From Aquila chrysaetos chrysaetos (lineage: Eukaryota > Chordata > Aves > Accipitriformes > Accipitridae): DNA of 64,000 nt. The stretch is from NCBI RefSeq assembly GCF_900496995.4, contig NC_044009.1:47166005-47230004 (forward strand), given 5' to 3'. The notes under the pieces are model-generated. The model made no database searches. It was not told the origin of the DNA and was given only the letters and a program-made list of their open reading frames with translations. Both the position numbers and the translations under genes were made by a program. Shown in pieces: positions 23,701-38,000 of this stretch (position 1 is its first letter; each line of letters opens with the position of its first letter).

Positions 23701-26700
23701 TTATCAGATTTAAGTTGCTCTGAAGGCAGAGCACCAGCATCGTGGTGCAGGATGGCGCCTTTTGGTGGGCTGGGTTTGGGCAGGACTTCACCTCTGTGCT
23801 AGGTGATCGCTGCCTCCTTCGAAAGCCCGTACACTGGGTTTGTCAGGGCTGGCTGTGACTCCTGTTGTGTCACTTCGCTCCTTGATCTGCCATTAACATT
23901 CATGTACACCCCTACTGCAAAACAGTCTGTCATCTTCTGCTTCCAAAATCAGGCTCGAAATCATATCAGAGAGTACCTGCTGTAAAAAACGTCTCACTTG
24001 GCTATTCAACAGAGAAACATTTAAATCTGAGCATGCAAAGGGAACATCATTTTTGTAATTAAGGGCTGTCCCTGTTCCCAGGAGAGCTGCATTTTGCACG
24101 GGGCCCTGCCATGGGTTTCCCCAGTCTGGCCATAATCACTTCCTCTTGCCGGGTCCCAATTTTCCATCTTTAAAATCTTCCTTTCCTTGCAGGCAGGTCA
24201 TGAGGCTAGATCCATTACTGTAAGTGAGAGGCTTTATTACTGAGGTGATAAGTGTCATGCCAATACAATAGTAATAATAAATAACTTCTCTAAAAGTGTA
24301 AAAGGGTTTGACATTATTAATTGCAATTCAGGCACTTGCAGTGTGTGTGGACTGGGATTGAATGCAGAGCAGACAGAATATTTTTCTCTTGCTCACATTT
24401 TTGTACTTTGGAAACAAATGGCTTTTCTTCAGCTGAAATGTCCTTGGTGCATTGACCCAGCAAGAAACCTCTCACCAGTGCAAGTCCCCATCACTCCCAT
24501 CAGGGCTCAGATGACCCTGCCAGGGTGCAAAGGTGGAGGGAAATGCCTCCGAGAGGCAGGGGAGGTCTTGCTTGATCCTGTAAGCTTTTCTACTTCTGTG
24601 CTTTCAGAATTGCTCCCTATTTGCCCACAATATTCGTTTCAGCCCGCTTTCATCCATGGGAATGGGACAGCCACGTGAAAGGCTTTCCAAGAGCAGCCTG
24701 CCAGGATACACAGGCAAGGGAGGCTTTCTGCATCGAATCTCCCGGGGGCCCTTCTGAAATACCTACCCATAACTGCAGCTCCGAGCTTTGGCACCAAAGC
24801 CCCGATGCCGCCCCAAAGCACCTTTGATCTGTCCTCACCCGCTGCCTCTACGTGCTGCGAGTGTCATCCCTCTGACCACGAGGATCTTCTGCCTCTCTCA
24901 GCCCTTTCTGCTTTCAGCCCGTAAAGATGGAAATTCGCCCTTTAGCTAACACCTACCTAAGGATAAACAGATAATATTGAAATGCTGCATGGAAAAAAGA
25001 TCTACAAAAGTAAAGCCTGCAAGAGCAGGGCACACACCTTTCTTTTTGTGCAAGGGGCATAACTTGTCCTCAAATGTCCCATGTGCCAGCTCACCGTCGC
25101 TTCTTCTCCCAAGGGCTCCTGCACCAACCCTCTCCTCCAGCCAGGCCAGCAGAGCCGCTTGCCAGCCCTCAGGCTTCTTTCAGCCCTTCAAGGACATGGT
25201 GATCTTCTGGTGATACCTTGTGAAGGGAACTGTCTTCCTCAACCAGGATGAAAAAACCCCAAATTTTGTCTTTGCTTCATCTGCAAAGGTTTCTACAACC
25301 CAGTCGCTCAACATCAGTCTCCCACAGAGCAAGGAAAAGCTTTTCTCTCAGTGACAACCGTTACTTCTCGTGATTTTTGCCATGCATTTAAAAGTTCTGA
25401 TAGTATTCATGTGGTGTTTTTTTTTTTTCTGGTAAAAAATTAGGTGTAAAGCCATTCTCTTTATGCCTTTTGTTTTCATGCATTCCAGACATTTCCTGTC
25501 AAGATGAGACTGAGCTTGAGACATTTCAGCTTGAGAAATGAGAATCTGGGGGAAGTTCTTAAACACAGAAAACCAAGATTTAGAATAGGAACAATTAGAA
25601 AACCTTAAAGGTGGCAGATTTCTCTTGTTATAATCATATAACTTAAAGAACGTATAAAATGCAGCCTGCTATATAGCCATAGAAAATCCTGAGTTCTTTA
25701 AAACGACAATATTTTCTTCCTAAAATATTTCGCATGTCAGTTAAAATCTTATCTGAAAGAGAAGGAAATTACAATATCTACAGAACCTTAGCTGATGCTG
25801 CCGTCACGGTACAGGAGAACCGTCCCGCTTGAAATGCTTAGACAAATACAAACCAAGCACTTTGCAATGTCATTCATATAAAAATTGGTAAGACCCAACC
25901 CTCAGCAAATTCTGTATTTCATAGGACCACTTGCACAACAAGCAGAAGTACAGCACTGGCATCAAACCTGTCCTTTTTTAAAGAGTTGGAAACTTTCTTT
26001 TCTTTTTCCTTTAACAACAAATGCAAATGCTCTAAATCTTCTCAGTCCTAAGTAGAGATAGTGTCAGATGACTTCAACAGGAGGCAATGCTTTTAGTTGC
26101 TTATAAAAAATGTGATTTCATGCATCTCTCTTGCAGGCTATTATTCAGCGAGGAATGTGCAGAAGGCCTTCACAATGCCCAAAAAGTAACTAAAGCTCTT
26201 TGTTAAAGGCAGAAGTTGGTCTCACCTACTGCAGGGCTTCAGCACAAAGCATTGCACAAGGCTGTAGCCTACCCTGTACGTCCGAGCTGAGATGCTCGTA
26301 GATAAGTTCACTGAGCAAAAGCAGGTCACATCAGCAGACATAATGTGTCCTTTGAACCTCCGGTACCTCATTTTCTGTCCTCTACTGTGGCATCTATCTT
26401 CCTTTGATCATTGAGTAAAGGGCGGTTGTTTCATTACAATGGAAATAAAAATAGTTGACGCGAGAGGGTGGTGTTTTGCCTATTCAGAATGACAGTGGAA
26501 AGTTGCACTTCTGAGTTAGCTGGAATAGAGTGAACATTATTAAGTGCTGACATGAAAAAGACCTCTCAAAGGAGATAATGCCTTCATCCAATTAATCCTT
26601 CCTAATGAACTTACCCTTCGGAGGTGGGCAGAGCACTTTCAGCGTGAAGTTTGCTCCCTGTGATCATTTGTGCCAATAAAAGTCTTGCAAGAAAGCTGAT

Positions 26701-29700
26701 GAAAACTGATGTGAATGTGCCTGAAGTGAATTTATTTTGATATTTGACTTGTCAGGAAAAAAAAGTGGTTTGTACTTTTCAACCCAATCTTCTATTCTGC
26801 TCTCTCTTGATGATTTCTATTCTTTAATAACTGCCCGAATGATAATAAGGCTCCTAGGCATCTGCTTCCCTTTGAATTTGCAGCTGAGAAAATTCCATGT
26901 TTGAAATCCTTGGAAATAGAATTTTATTTGATAACCTGTATTTTTGAGGTGGATAACTACTTTGCTGAACACCTTGATGGTTATTTCAGTAAGAGTAGTC
27001 TGAAAATGCTCTTCTGGCTCTGAGGAATTTCGACTGAGGAAAGAAGCCTTTTTCCACCCAAGCTACGTTATAATGATAGTTTGCACTTAGGCAGATTCTT
27101 TTATCGAAGCATGTTTTATTCATCAGTTCACCAGACCATCAATTGGTTTTGTCTAATTGTGACTCTCTTTATACCACACAGGCTTGGAAGTCCAACCGTG
27201 ACAGTTTTTTACTGCTTTTCCCTGTGCTTTGGAGATCTCGAGAAAGAAAGTGCCAGAGAGAGGGGGGAAAAAAAGTGCAAAAGTTCAAACAAAGCAGAGG
27301 CTGTCAAACTAAAACAAATCCAGGGGGAGGAAAAAAGTCAGAAGAATTGATAAGGAGATTTTTTTAGATCATATATTTATGATGTGTCCTTCTTTTATGA
27401 AACTGGGAGCTCCTGTTGAACTGCAATTAGAACTGGTTCTAGGTAGCCAAAAGTGTGAGACCATTTCCAAATGAGGGCACCCAGAATTAGCTACCTAGTT
27501 CCTACTTCTATTTTAGGAACTCATACTAGTGATCTGATTTTCACAGATGCCAGTGGGTATTTTTGTGGCCTTAAAAAAAAGAAAATGTGCATGAAAATTA
27601 GGGCTTAAGTTGATAAACTGAAATACCCAAATTTTAAATGTGGGCCGCTGCAACTTGTCCACTGCAATAAAAAGATTCAGTAACATGATCATGAATAGCG
27701 ACTATAAGTCCTCTCCATCTCCAATCTAACCAGCAAAAGAAAAGATATTTAATGAGGACAATGGAGCTAATAGCTGGGGAGAAATTATTTTCCAACTGCT
27801 ACACATTTTTGGGGTCATGATAAAATTAGCCACTTTGAATTTGTGCAGCCCAGTTTCATACCTCACATGAAGAATTGGGATAATTTTTGAGCACCGCAAG
27901 TAGCTAATACTTCTCAGCCCCTGCGGCAGGAAGGAATAGTTTTTAAATTGCACTTTGTTAAATATGGTTGTGGAAGAGCCAGTGTATCCGGGTGATGGGC
28001 ACTGAATTAGTATTTCTTTCCGTATTCTGGAAGAGTCTCTCAATCATAGTGAGACTTTACGGCCTCTCTTTAATTTCACAGTTATAAAGATGAACATACA
28101 ACTTTTTCAAAGAAATAATTAGGTATCACAGAATAAAGAATTTCCCTACCAAATAATAACAACACATTTAATTAAGTGAAAAAATATACTAGCTCTAACA
28201 GATTTTAGTGTCTATAATTTATTTCTAGATTAACAGGTATTTTATAGTCCACCCCACTTAGTGCGTAATAATGCTTTTTTAAATTATTATTTCTGCTTCT
28301 GTTCCATGTAGGTTAGCAACTATTACATCTATTCTTTTCAATGAATGTCTTAATATAGTTCCCTTCCAATGAAAATATGTTTCCTTTGCTCATTTTTGCC
28401 AGACATTGTATGTCTGCATCTGTTCTGTATGCTGGGGCTAAACCAGCATATGTGCATCTTTCTTTCCCTGGTGGTCCCATCGACAAGCTCGGGTTCGAGC
28501 GGGTGCTCCTGTTAAGGGCCATTGCTGCTGCTGCAACGAATTGCTGGTGCATTCTGTTACCAAAGTCTTCAAAATCAGCTGTTTGGGTGGGGTTTTTTTT
28601 TTTACAGCATCCCTATCCCTGTTGGTACTGGTGATAGCCTCCAGCTATCAACAAATTTTTGTCACCAACAAATTTCATGTTTCTGTCATTTTTGCTAAGA
28701 CTTTTACTGAAATTACTATCTGTGATTAATCCATAGACATTCCACAGTAAATTTCCTTTAGTCTGACATTTGCCTTTTCAAAACACCATCTAGCATCTCT
28801 CTTTTAGCCGTTTCCTCACCCACTTCATCATCTCCGGATGGCTCTCCTGTTGAGATAATTATCCCCCATGTGGCAAAGACAGGAAAGATTAGAACGGTGG
28901 CATTTTTTCAGTCTAAGTAAGTAAATAGGTAAATAATCTTCCCAAAGAAGAGCCCATCCAACATGATCTGTGCCATGCCCGAGGACCCCGTGGTGCACTA
29001 CACCCTGTTTTCCATTTCAATCTCTACACTTAAAGTTTCCTCCAGCCTTTGCACCAAAGCCAGTCCCACAAATGCGGTCAGGCAACCAGGGCTCTGGGTT
29101 CCTGCACCACATTTTTTAGTCTGTGGTCTCATCACTGTACTCCTGACTCGACAGATTTATTACAGATCTTTCCTCCTAGACTTGTGATGTTACATTCTTG
29201 CATCTAAAAAGAAAACACATATAAGCACATGTAATTGCTTGAAAACTGACAACAAGTTAATTAGGGCAGCCTATGGTCCTGGGGTGGCCATGCAGGTTGT
29301 GTAGTGGCTATAAAACCTGAACCTAAGCAATCATGAGGTTAAAAAAAACGAAAGACATTTGTGCTCGCCCTAGTCTTCAAGCTTCTGTCTTTCTCTTTCA
29401 TATGATCTCCCCCTCAGGAGCACTTTGGGCTTGTGACTCGGAGCAGGAGGAGGGAAATGCTGCTGTTGTCTTCCAGAGCACTAGCAGTTCGGAGAAGACA
29501 TGTTCCCTGAGTTTGGTTTTAAAAGCTTAGACATGCTTTTTGGCTTGTGGCTGAGCTGATGCTTGAGTGATTCCTCTGATCATAAAAGACACTGATGCAT
29601 CAGCATCAGCCAACACCAGAGCCATCTATTTACCCAGGGAAGTGCTGCAATAGATCAATGTTAAATGCTTATTTGCGCTTCACTGCTCCAAGGCACAGAA

Positions 29701-31129
29701 ACTAATTACCAAAGATAAATTAGCCCTTGTGACAATGACTAAGAAATACAGGTCCCAGGATAGACCACCTTGACCACAAACACACATAATTCTCCTCTGA
29801 TTAGGAGCGGCAGAGGGTTACGCGGCGTATCCTTCAGCCAAAACTCTCTCAGGGTGGAGCGCTGTCGGGTTTGTCTGTGTGCCGAGGAGCCAGCACCGGT
29901 TGCTGAGCCCCTGACTCTTCCTTTTCCCTATACGAGTCGGTCACTTGACTCTTCTGTGTCTCTGTTTGCCCAGCTGCAGATTAGCAGCAGTAATAAAACA
30001 CCTTATGCAGATACCAGAAAACACAACTGATGGCAAAACCTCCCCAAGGGTGTTGCATTAACACATGAGCTTTCCCTTTACGTGCTGCCTGCTCGGGAAC
30101 AACATGTGCCTTGCTCCTCTTCTGTATCGCCTGTACACCAGCTGGTAGCAAGTTGAAAGTTTTCTGTGTTGTATGTGAATGCAAAGAGGGGTTTTTTTTT
30201 CAGCAAAAAGCCCTCAGTGGTTCTCACTGCAGCTGTAATCAGCGTGTGGACGACGCAGAAGAGAACTTGGCAGGATTGCAGTCGGTTTGTAATGCAATTG
30301 CTCCGGTTTTGCCTCCCCTGAACCTTTTGCTTCTCTCTTCCTCCTCCAAGAGTTGCCAAAGCCGGTGGATCTGAATCCAGAAATATCTACCCCTCATTCT
30401 CTAACTGGCAAAAGTGTCTGTAGCTCAGGGATGCAGGATGGATCTCCAGGTCCCTGGGGGAGGTGAGTGCCTGGGAGGCTGCAGGGCTGCTCTCGATTTT
30501 CCCTGCGAGGAAAGCAGGAATGAGCTGCTTCCATTAACTTTTTGCCCCCGAGCCCTTACAGAAGAGCTTGCAGTCAGGCTGAGCACTGCACGTTCAGCAA
30601 ATTGTGTAAAACCAGCAGAGTACGGGGAGCAGCACAGATATAATGGACTCAAGTCTGTACACTGCATCCATCGTAATGAGCTCAGGGGAGACCTCCAGGA
30701 CTGCAGTAGGAATAACTCGAGTGGGGAAACCTCCTAGAACTGCTTCGGGAACGGTTTCTGGAGGTGATGTGGCCCTGCACACTCGTACAGCGCTTGGGGC
30801 AGCAAACCCAGCCTGCCGGGGTGGAGGTCATGCTGGTGTCTCAGCATCTGCAGCAAAGCTCCTCTGCGACCCAGGTGGGTTAAACTGCAGCCCTCAAATA
30901 ACTCCAAAATGACTACATTGCTTCCCTTCTCTGTGGAAAGTACACCTACCGACTGATGTATCTTAGGATTGCACTTGCCTTTTTCACCTGGTTGTATTAC
31001 CGTGGCACCACGGACTCATCGCTTGCTGCAGCAGAGCAGTCCCTTGCTTATCACCTTGCGCCATCCCAAATTGTATTTTCAGCTCTCAAAGACATCTATT
31101 CCTTTCAGTGTCATATCCCAATCCTGTAT

Positions 31130-31300
31130 GCTGAAGGTGTCCCCTGGATTTGTGGCATCAGCACATTTTTATCACCACACACCTCATTTTCTGCCAAGAT
31201 CATTAATGGAAATATTAAGCAGTGTGACTGGCCCTTGAGGAAGACCCTAGAAAACGCCTCCAGGTCTGGTGCTCCTTTCAGCGCTATTCATTGCTGGACC
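31130..31300 (+). repeat. Possible ancient retroelement fossil (CR1/L3-like)
   Basis: The phrase around 31198-31250 (GATCATTAATGGAAATATTAA, then a segment reading like 'ccttgaggaagaccctag') resembles a motif that recurs in old amniote dispersed repeats. The match is from memory and is degenerate. The true extent may reach back to about 30960. No open frame remains. Confidence 0.3.
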
Positions 31301-31309
31301 CCAAGTATA

Positions 31310-34300
31310 ACTTAAGAGGTATAACCTCTATTTTTATAGTTATGTTTTGACAAGCTAATCTTTTCTAAATATGAAAATCCAAATTTCTGCCTGGGCAGCT
31401 GCAACACCACTTCTGGCTCCGTGGCACCCTCTCCCCACCAGTTTCCCGACCAGCAGAGCAAAATGTTGAAGAAATTGGTGGAGGCAGCCGAGCTGATGGC
31501 TGCTGCATGCCCACTCACTGCGGCTCTTCGAAGACCCACCGTGCTGGATGGAGTGGGCACGTTGGCACCAATTGCCAGGCGTGGGGACACTGACCCCGGC
31601 TCTCCCTGCCTCGGGAGGCAGCCAAGCCCCCGGCATCGCCATGGGGAAAGGATTTGACCCCAACTTGTAACCCGGTTGGCTTTTAGAGTGTCTCCTCAAG
31701 ATGTGGCTTCTGCATCTGAAGTTACAAACCTGTGCTCATCGAGGTCAGGTGACATGGAAATCATATTACACCTGGGCAGTGTTGCAGCTGCTCTGCCAAA
31801 GCCACCTGGCCAATTATTTTCATAATTTTGATTTCAGGCAGCAGAGGTCAGCATTGCCCTGCTGATGGGCAACGGTGCTTCCCACCTGCAGAGAACAGCA
31901 AAACATCGCGAAGAGCAATTTTTATTAGTCCTTGTTCTTTTATCGCGACGAAAAGGGCACGAATGGTGTCTTTGAGCTGGTTGAGGGGCGATGGAGCCAC
32001 CAGCTGCGCCGGCAGGGGACGCGGCGAGGGAGCCTGCGCGGTGGCCTCGCACATGTCATGGGATGTTCAAGGTGCCTGGGGACAGCCGAGACGTCCTCAG
32101 GGTGCTGCCATGAGACCTGAGGGACACCTCTGTCCATCCAGAGTGGCAGCAGCAGAGAGGCTGATGTCTCCGGCACGGCAAACATCCCCAGACACGGGCA
32201 GGTGATGGAGCCTGGGGGTGTTGGCCATGCTGGGGATGTTCCCCCAGTCCTATTTGTGTCAGGACTGTATTTTGTCTAACTGATTTACATCTTGTTAAAT
32301 GGCTAACAGATATTATAAGCATGTGACTGACCCAGCTGTCATTGCATATAGATAATTATAACACTTCTAAACAACCTATTGGACAGTCTAGTTAGTCCAT
32401 TAAATAATTTCTTGTTCTTCATAAATGTACTTTTGACATAATGTGAGAAAGGGAGAGGAAACAGAGATGTGAGCAGACCCTCAGGGGAACATCTGAAGGC
32501 CTTGAAACCCTCCACAGCACTGCCCGCATGGGGAGTCAGCCCTGGAGGGGAGCTGGCCTTGCCGGAGGAGAAGGGCACGAGTCTTCTTGTTTGGGGCTGA
32601 GCTGTTGGGTGGACAAGCCTTGGTCTGAACCATGGGGCAGAGGTGGCAGAAAACCTTCATGGCCCTAAATATGTCATGTAGTGCACTCCTGCACCACACG
32701 ATTTGTTCACACTTCCAATCCTAAAAGTATCTTTAGGATACGTTAGGCAGGTAAGTGATGGAAACTTCTGTTGTCTGAATGTGTGATTTGTAAAAGAGCT
32801 TTGAAACACACGAATCATTTGGGGCTTTTAACATAGAAATTTTGCGTTTATGCCTGGCGGTCATTAAAGTTGTATCTGATCAAGAATATGCAAAGACCCG
32901 TGAGATTTGCAAGATACCAATATAGACTGCACGTTGTAACTGCTTACTTAGACTTTAGCCTTTTCTCCTTTTTTTTTTTCAGATTATATTATATCTTCAA
33001 AAGTTCTGAACCATTTTCCTCAGCAACCCGTGCCTGTAGCACAGGGACAATGCTCTGTGTGTATGAACACCAGGTTGTCCAGCCGCCCCTTTCCTGCTGC
33101 CTGCTTTTGCCTGTTCTGTGGCTCCAGCCCACGGTAGATTTCTCCCTTGTAAACATAGCACTATGGAAGTATTAGTAAATGCGTAACACTTATTTTCAGA
33201 GCCATCAGCCTGACATCAGGCAGCCCATCCACCAGGTAGACCATCGAATTCCTGCCCTATGTTCCTAATATTTTTTCCTGAGCTAGGAAATTCATCTTTC
33301 TGATTAGGAGTAATCTTTATTTTGAAGTATTTGTTTTTTACCTACATTTTGAGTGATTCAGCCAAGCAGTTTTCAATCCATATGTTCTGCACCATGTTAA
33401 TGTTATATCACTCTCAGTGCATAACCAAAATATTACATATCACCAAGGTAGCGGCTGTACAAATCAAATCGGTTGCCTCAGCATTGTTGCCTTCGTCAGC
33501 CAAAGTCTTAATGTCATCATAAACTCCAGAGGTTCCTGACAGGAGCAGACTCCATCAGACGTGCTGGCTGGCACTCATTGTACGTCTCCTCTTGAAGCAG
33601 GGAAATGGCACGGCGCAAAGCTCTTCCCAGAAGCCTGAATGGCCCGTGGGGACTGTACTGTCACCTGCGCAAAGGAAAGTGGCTTTTATGGCTCCAGATA
33701 TCTGGGCAGTGCGTGGATGGCTGAGGTGCTGGCCAGCCTTTGGCCCGGGTTGAGGGAAATGGCAGAACTCAACAGCTTTGTACCTTTCCTATTACGCTCC
33801 AGGAGGTACAAAAGGAGCTACATTTGGGCCAAGTACCTAACAAAAATAAATACTTGGAAGGCTGGATTTGGTGTATCCTGGTAATGACAAGGAAATCTAG
33901 GTGTAGTGGTAAACCTGGTGAGCTTGCCCTTCTGCACTAGTTATCCAACTGAAACTCAACATGAAATTACCTCAAAAATGTGTGTGATGTGGCAGACTGT
34001 TGGATTGGTCTAGGCAAGCTGTCTAGGGAGACCAGCACTGAAGTCTGTTAGATGAACAAACTCTTATCGCCATTTCCTCACCACCCCTCAGACGTTTACT
34101 GTGTTGCATACATTTCTCTGCTTTCTTAAATTTTCCATCTCTTGCACTCGAACGCAATTTAGCAAGACAGTCCCATGAGAAACCTACGTTAGACCATAAA
34201 TGAGAAGCATACCAGTGGGACAAGGACTAACATAGCAGCTTTGGTCTAAAGAAATTTGGATGCGGTGCCACAGCGAGGTGAAGAACGCACTCCCTGCACC

Positions 34301-34890
34301 CCAGCACTGTCGTTGGAGCAGCCTGGACTTGGGTGCTCACTGGTCTGCCCACCTCTCCACCCTGCAGTTTGAGAGATGTTTTCTGCTGAGTTCATAAAAG
34401 AAACACAAGGCAGAATCCCCTGGCTGTGGCAATAGATTCAATCAGTCTCAGTCCGTTAGTTTAAATAATCAATAGCTGTAAGTGCCATAATGCTGTTTCC
34501 TACTTCATCACAACAGCTGAAAAGTTACAGAAGGCCGCGTGTAACTACAGGCACTCTCTCCGTTAACTTCGGGATAATTAAACTATTTGGGCGACTGACA
34601 GGTTACTTCTCTCATTAAACCTAGTACATCCAGCTTAAACAGAGCTGATCAATGGAAGAATAAGACGTATTTTTATCAAGGCTTTTCATGGCATTATCGT
34701 GTTACTAACACCACCCAGCAGCTCACTATGTGTTTTGGACGGCACAGCTGCATCTTCCCGGCTGCCAGAGGGTCCCTTCTCTTCGTGGTACTGACCTCAG
34801 TTGCAGGGGCCTGAAACAGAGATGTGCCCCTGTTTTTGAATGATTGCTAAAGATCCCACTCCCTTGCTCTGGGAGCAGTAAGTAACACCA
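31310..34890. other. Intergenic DNA, second part
   Basis: No gene is recognised. A small CpG-dense cluster (about 15 CpGs at 31945-32055) stands out from the AT-rich surroundings. A short inverted repeat, TTTGTACCT/AGGTACAAA, lies at 33777-33812. Nothing else is seen. Confidence 0.55.
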
Positions 34891-34893
34891 AGG

Positions 34894-34969
34894 ATAAATA
34901 AAAATAAAAATAATATAAATCTAATAATAATAATAATAATGATAATGATGATGGTGATGGTGATGGTGG

Positions 34970-35003
<34 letters not shown>

Positions 35004-35023
35004 ACTACTACTACTACTACTAT
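34894..35023. repeat. Compound trinucleotide microsatellite (TAA, GAT/GGT, ACT)
   Basis: An AAATA-rich lead-in passes into a TAA run (34922-34940), then GAT with GGT interruptions (34941-35002), then an ACT run (35003-35022). The abrupt phase-keeping switches between related triplets indicate slippage followed by point substitution. Long frames across it (runs of M, I or S on either strand) are artefacts. Confidence 0.95.
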
Positions 35024-35029
35024 CCCTTC

Positions 35030-38000
35030 TTCCCAACTTTCCTGCCTTGTTCCCATGCTGTAAAACCTCTGTCTGGAAAAAGGTGGCTCCAAAGTTTTAT
35101 ATTAAGCTCCTTCTAAAACCACTGTGTATGGTAGATGCAGCTTTTAAGCGTCCTTGATGTCTGCGTTTCGAAGGGCCCGAACTAAGGCCAGGTTGGTTCT
35201 TCACAGCCTGCCGAGTCCCCCAAAATCCTGACCACGATGTCAGAAGCAGGAGCAGCTGGAGGGGCTGTGGAAGCTCTGGGTCCTGGTGCGCAAAGGAGAC
35301 CAAACTCAGCTGCAGAGACTGGGAGAGCCTTCGCTTACCCCCTTAGCAGCCCCAGTTGCCCAAATCCCTTTTCTGCCCCTTTTTGCCACCCCCCCGGGAG
35401 GGCTTCGCTGGTAGCAGGGTGCCTGCCCCGCTCATTCCTTCACTGCTGCCGGGAGTGTCGGTGACCCCGGCAGACCTCAGACTCCTCTGCCAGCGCTGAA
35501 TTGGGATGGGGAAGCAGCTCCAGCCTGGGCGAGGGGTGAAAAACACTTTGCAGGAGACGGCGTCACAGGGTACCAGCCCAGGAGGTGCTGTGGGTTTCGG
35601 TGCGGGGAAGGCTTTGGCTGCAGCAAAGAAGGATGCTGCAAGTGTCTCGGTGACGGTTCCCAGCGTAAAACCCAGATCCCTGGGGAGGGCTGGGGACCGC
35701 AGTGCAGCAATGCATTAAACTCCCGCGACACCTGCAACTGAGACCCTGTCCTCGTCTTGCCCGTGTGGCCACAGTCCCCTCTTCTTGCTTAAAACGTGGC
35801 TAGCTCTGGCTCTTCCCCAGCTCAGCCCAGGGCTCCCAGCACTGGCAAAGCCATGCCCTGTTCCTGCCCAAACCATGGGGTGCCTCCATCTCCAGGGTGG
35901 GACAGCCCAGCATCAGCACACCGGACCAGGACCATAGACCCCTCCGGGTGTGATGGAAGGTTGTAAGACTTCTCAACCCGTAGGAGGATGAGTTTGAAAC
36001 CGAGAGCAAAGCACTGGCTACCTAAACCACTGTTTACAGGGTAACTGCAATGACTCACAAAATCATTTATGAATATCTCAGGCATGAAAATTTGCATTGC
36101 ATTTCTGCATTCTGTAAATGTTCCAGGGTTTTTGAGTGAATTATTTTTCAACCTCAATTATAGCATCATTTATTCCTTTTCAGCAGGTACAAGCACCCTC
36201 CAAATTAACGGTACGTTCCTATTAATGTTCCATTTCTGATGTGACAAAATGGTACATTCATCCCCAAATACAACTAGGCCAATGAACTAAAAAATAGGTG
36301 ATTAACAGAAGCCCAATTCCTGGAATAAATCAAAGATTTGATGTGGAGGTTCTCATCTCCCCAGCGAGTGTCTTAATCCCTGGTTTATACGCTTATCTGC
36401 AGTGCATTTCTTTCTGCCAAACACTTTCATTTTTGCACAAAAGCAAACAAAAGGCAATTAAGTCCCCGTGGAACAAACCCAAATGTTTCACAAAATGGAA
36501 TTCTTGGTTTCTGGCTGGCCTTAAGGTCATTTACTTTGGGAAGAGGCTGTTGTACTTTGGTCTGCAGCGAGACTGCACCCGAGGACTTTGGTGCCACAGC
36601 ACTGCTGGGAGAAGGATGCCGGGGGTCTGTGACTATCCCCGTACCAAAATCCTGGGTAGTCTCTGACTATCCCTCCACCCCAAAATCCCTCTGTTCTCAG
36701 CCGCTGACAAAAACATGGTCAAAGAGGATAATCACGACCGGACCATGTTACTGGCTCAGGTAGAAACTGGGATTCTTCGTCAAAGCTGGTGCTTTCGTCT
36801 CATGGGTGACCCAACCCAGCAATTTTACCTTGTTTCTTGTTACCTGACTTGATGTTATCTTCCATCAGGAGGGATAAACACAGATTTTTCTTCATTTTTC
36901 TCTTTACGCTGCAGCTGCCCATCGTGCAGGACAGCCTGTGGGCGATCCAAAGCCACGATGCAAACTCGGGACATGGCAGGGGTCCATCCCCTGCCCGGCC
37001 ACCTCGCAGCCCAGGCAAGGCAGAGTCTGCCCAAGCCGCCGATCTCCACTCTTCTCTGCCTTAATTAGTGTTTTACACCACAGGAACCATTTGTGCCGCA
37101 ATTGGAGCTTTTCTCCTAATTACTAAGAAACAGCAACAAGAAGCCTGTGAAAAACTACTGCTAGCTGAAGTGTGTGAAAACAGGATCGGTGCTTGGGGTT
37201 TATTTCATATACCCACCCAGCTACCAGTTGTTTAGCAGCTTCCCCAAGCCCCAGCTTGCACTTACAGGCATCGGTGGATTTCTAAACGTCATGGTCCTTG
37301 ACCTATGGACTTACCTAAAACTTATCACAGCGTTTACGCAAACAACCCTGCCCTTACATTTGTCTCCTATTTTCTACTACTTTCATCACTGTTCTCAGAC
37401 TTGCTTTTTTCAGTTCCCTCGATGATACAACAGGGACAATTCATTTTGCCCGGAGCTCCCACTGTAACTTGGAAGTGAGGGGCTGCTCTAAGAGAAGTAG
37501 CATCAATAGGAGTATTTTACACATATATCCTGAAGATAGGGGCTGGAGAAATATCACCTGTAGGAGTTATAAGCTATGCAGATGTCTTTCAGTTTTAATC
37601 ATAGCAACAGTTGGAGCCCCACAAACCTCTTCTGCCACCTATATGACAAGGGGAGGGGACAAAAGGAGGATTGTCCCCACCGTACAGAAACACAGACAAA
37701 GGAGGTGGCCTCAGTTTGCCTTAGCCCTTACCTGCCACATTACCTTTGTTAGCCCGTCACAGCTGGGAGGGGACAGTGGTGGCTGTTCTCGTGCTCTTTT
37801 TTATAAAACACATCCCCAGCTTGTCCCCACTTTCCCTCTCACTGTGCCAGCCACGGACACAGAGTCTGGCCTGCAGTGCTCGGTCTGCTTTGTGAACTCC
37901 TTAGGAAAATTTGGGTAGGGGAGGGATAAAGTCTGTCCCAGCTGGATTAGGGGGTTACTGTGAAAGCTGCTACCCCTACGTCTAGTCAGAAGTGAAGGGA

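Larger units (their letters stand above)
16530..30950. other. Intergenic DNA between the two HNMT-family genes, first part
   Basis: No gene is recognised. Visible items are a T/G-rich low-complexity tract (about 17385-17448), a 15-base C run (20741-20755) and short A or T runs. Open frames are short, stop-riddled on extension and unlike known proteins. Conserved regulatory elements for either gene could lie here but cannot be seen without comparison to other species. Confidence 0.6.

Noticed and set aside
28490..28515. GGTTCGAGC, resembling a tRNA B box
   Set aside because: No A box at proper spacing, no foldable cloverleaf and no terminator were seen.
34797..35157. Frames rich in repeated Ile, Ser or Met
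   Set aside because: They are translations of the trinucleotide microsatellite.
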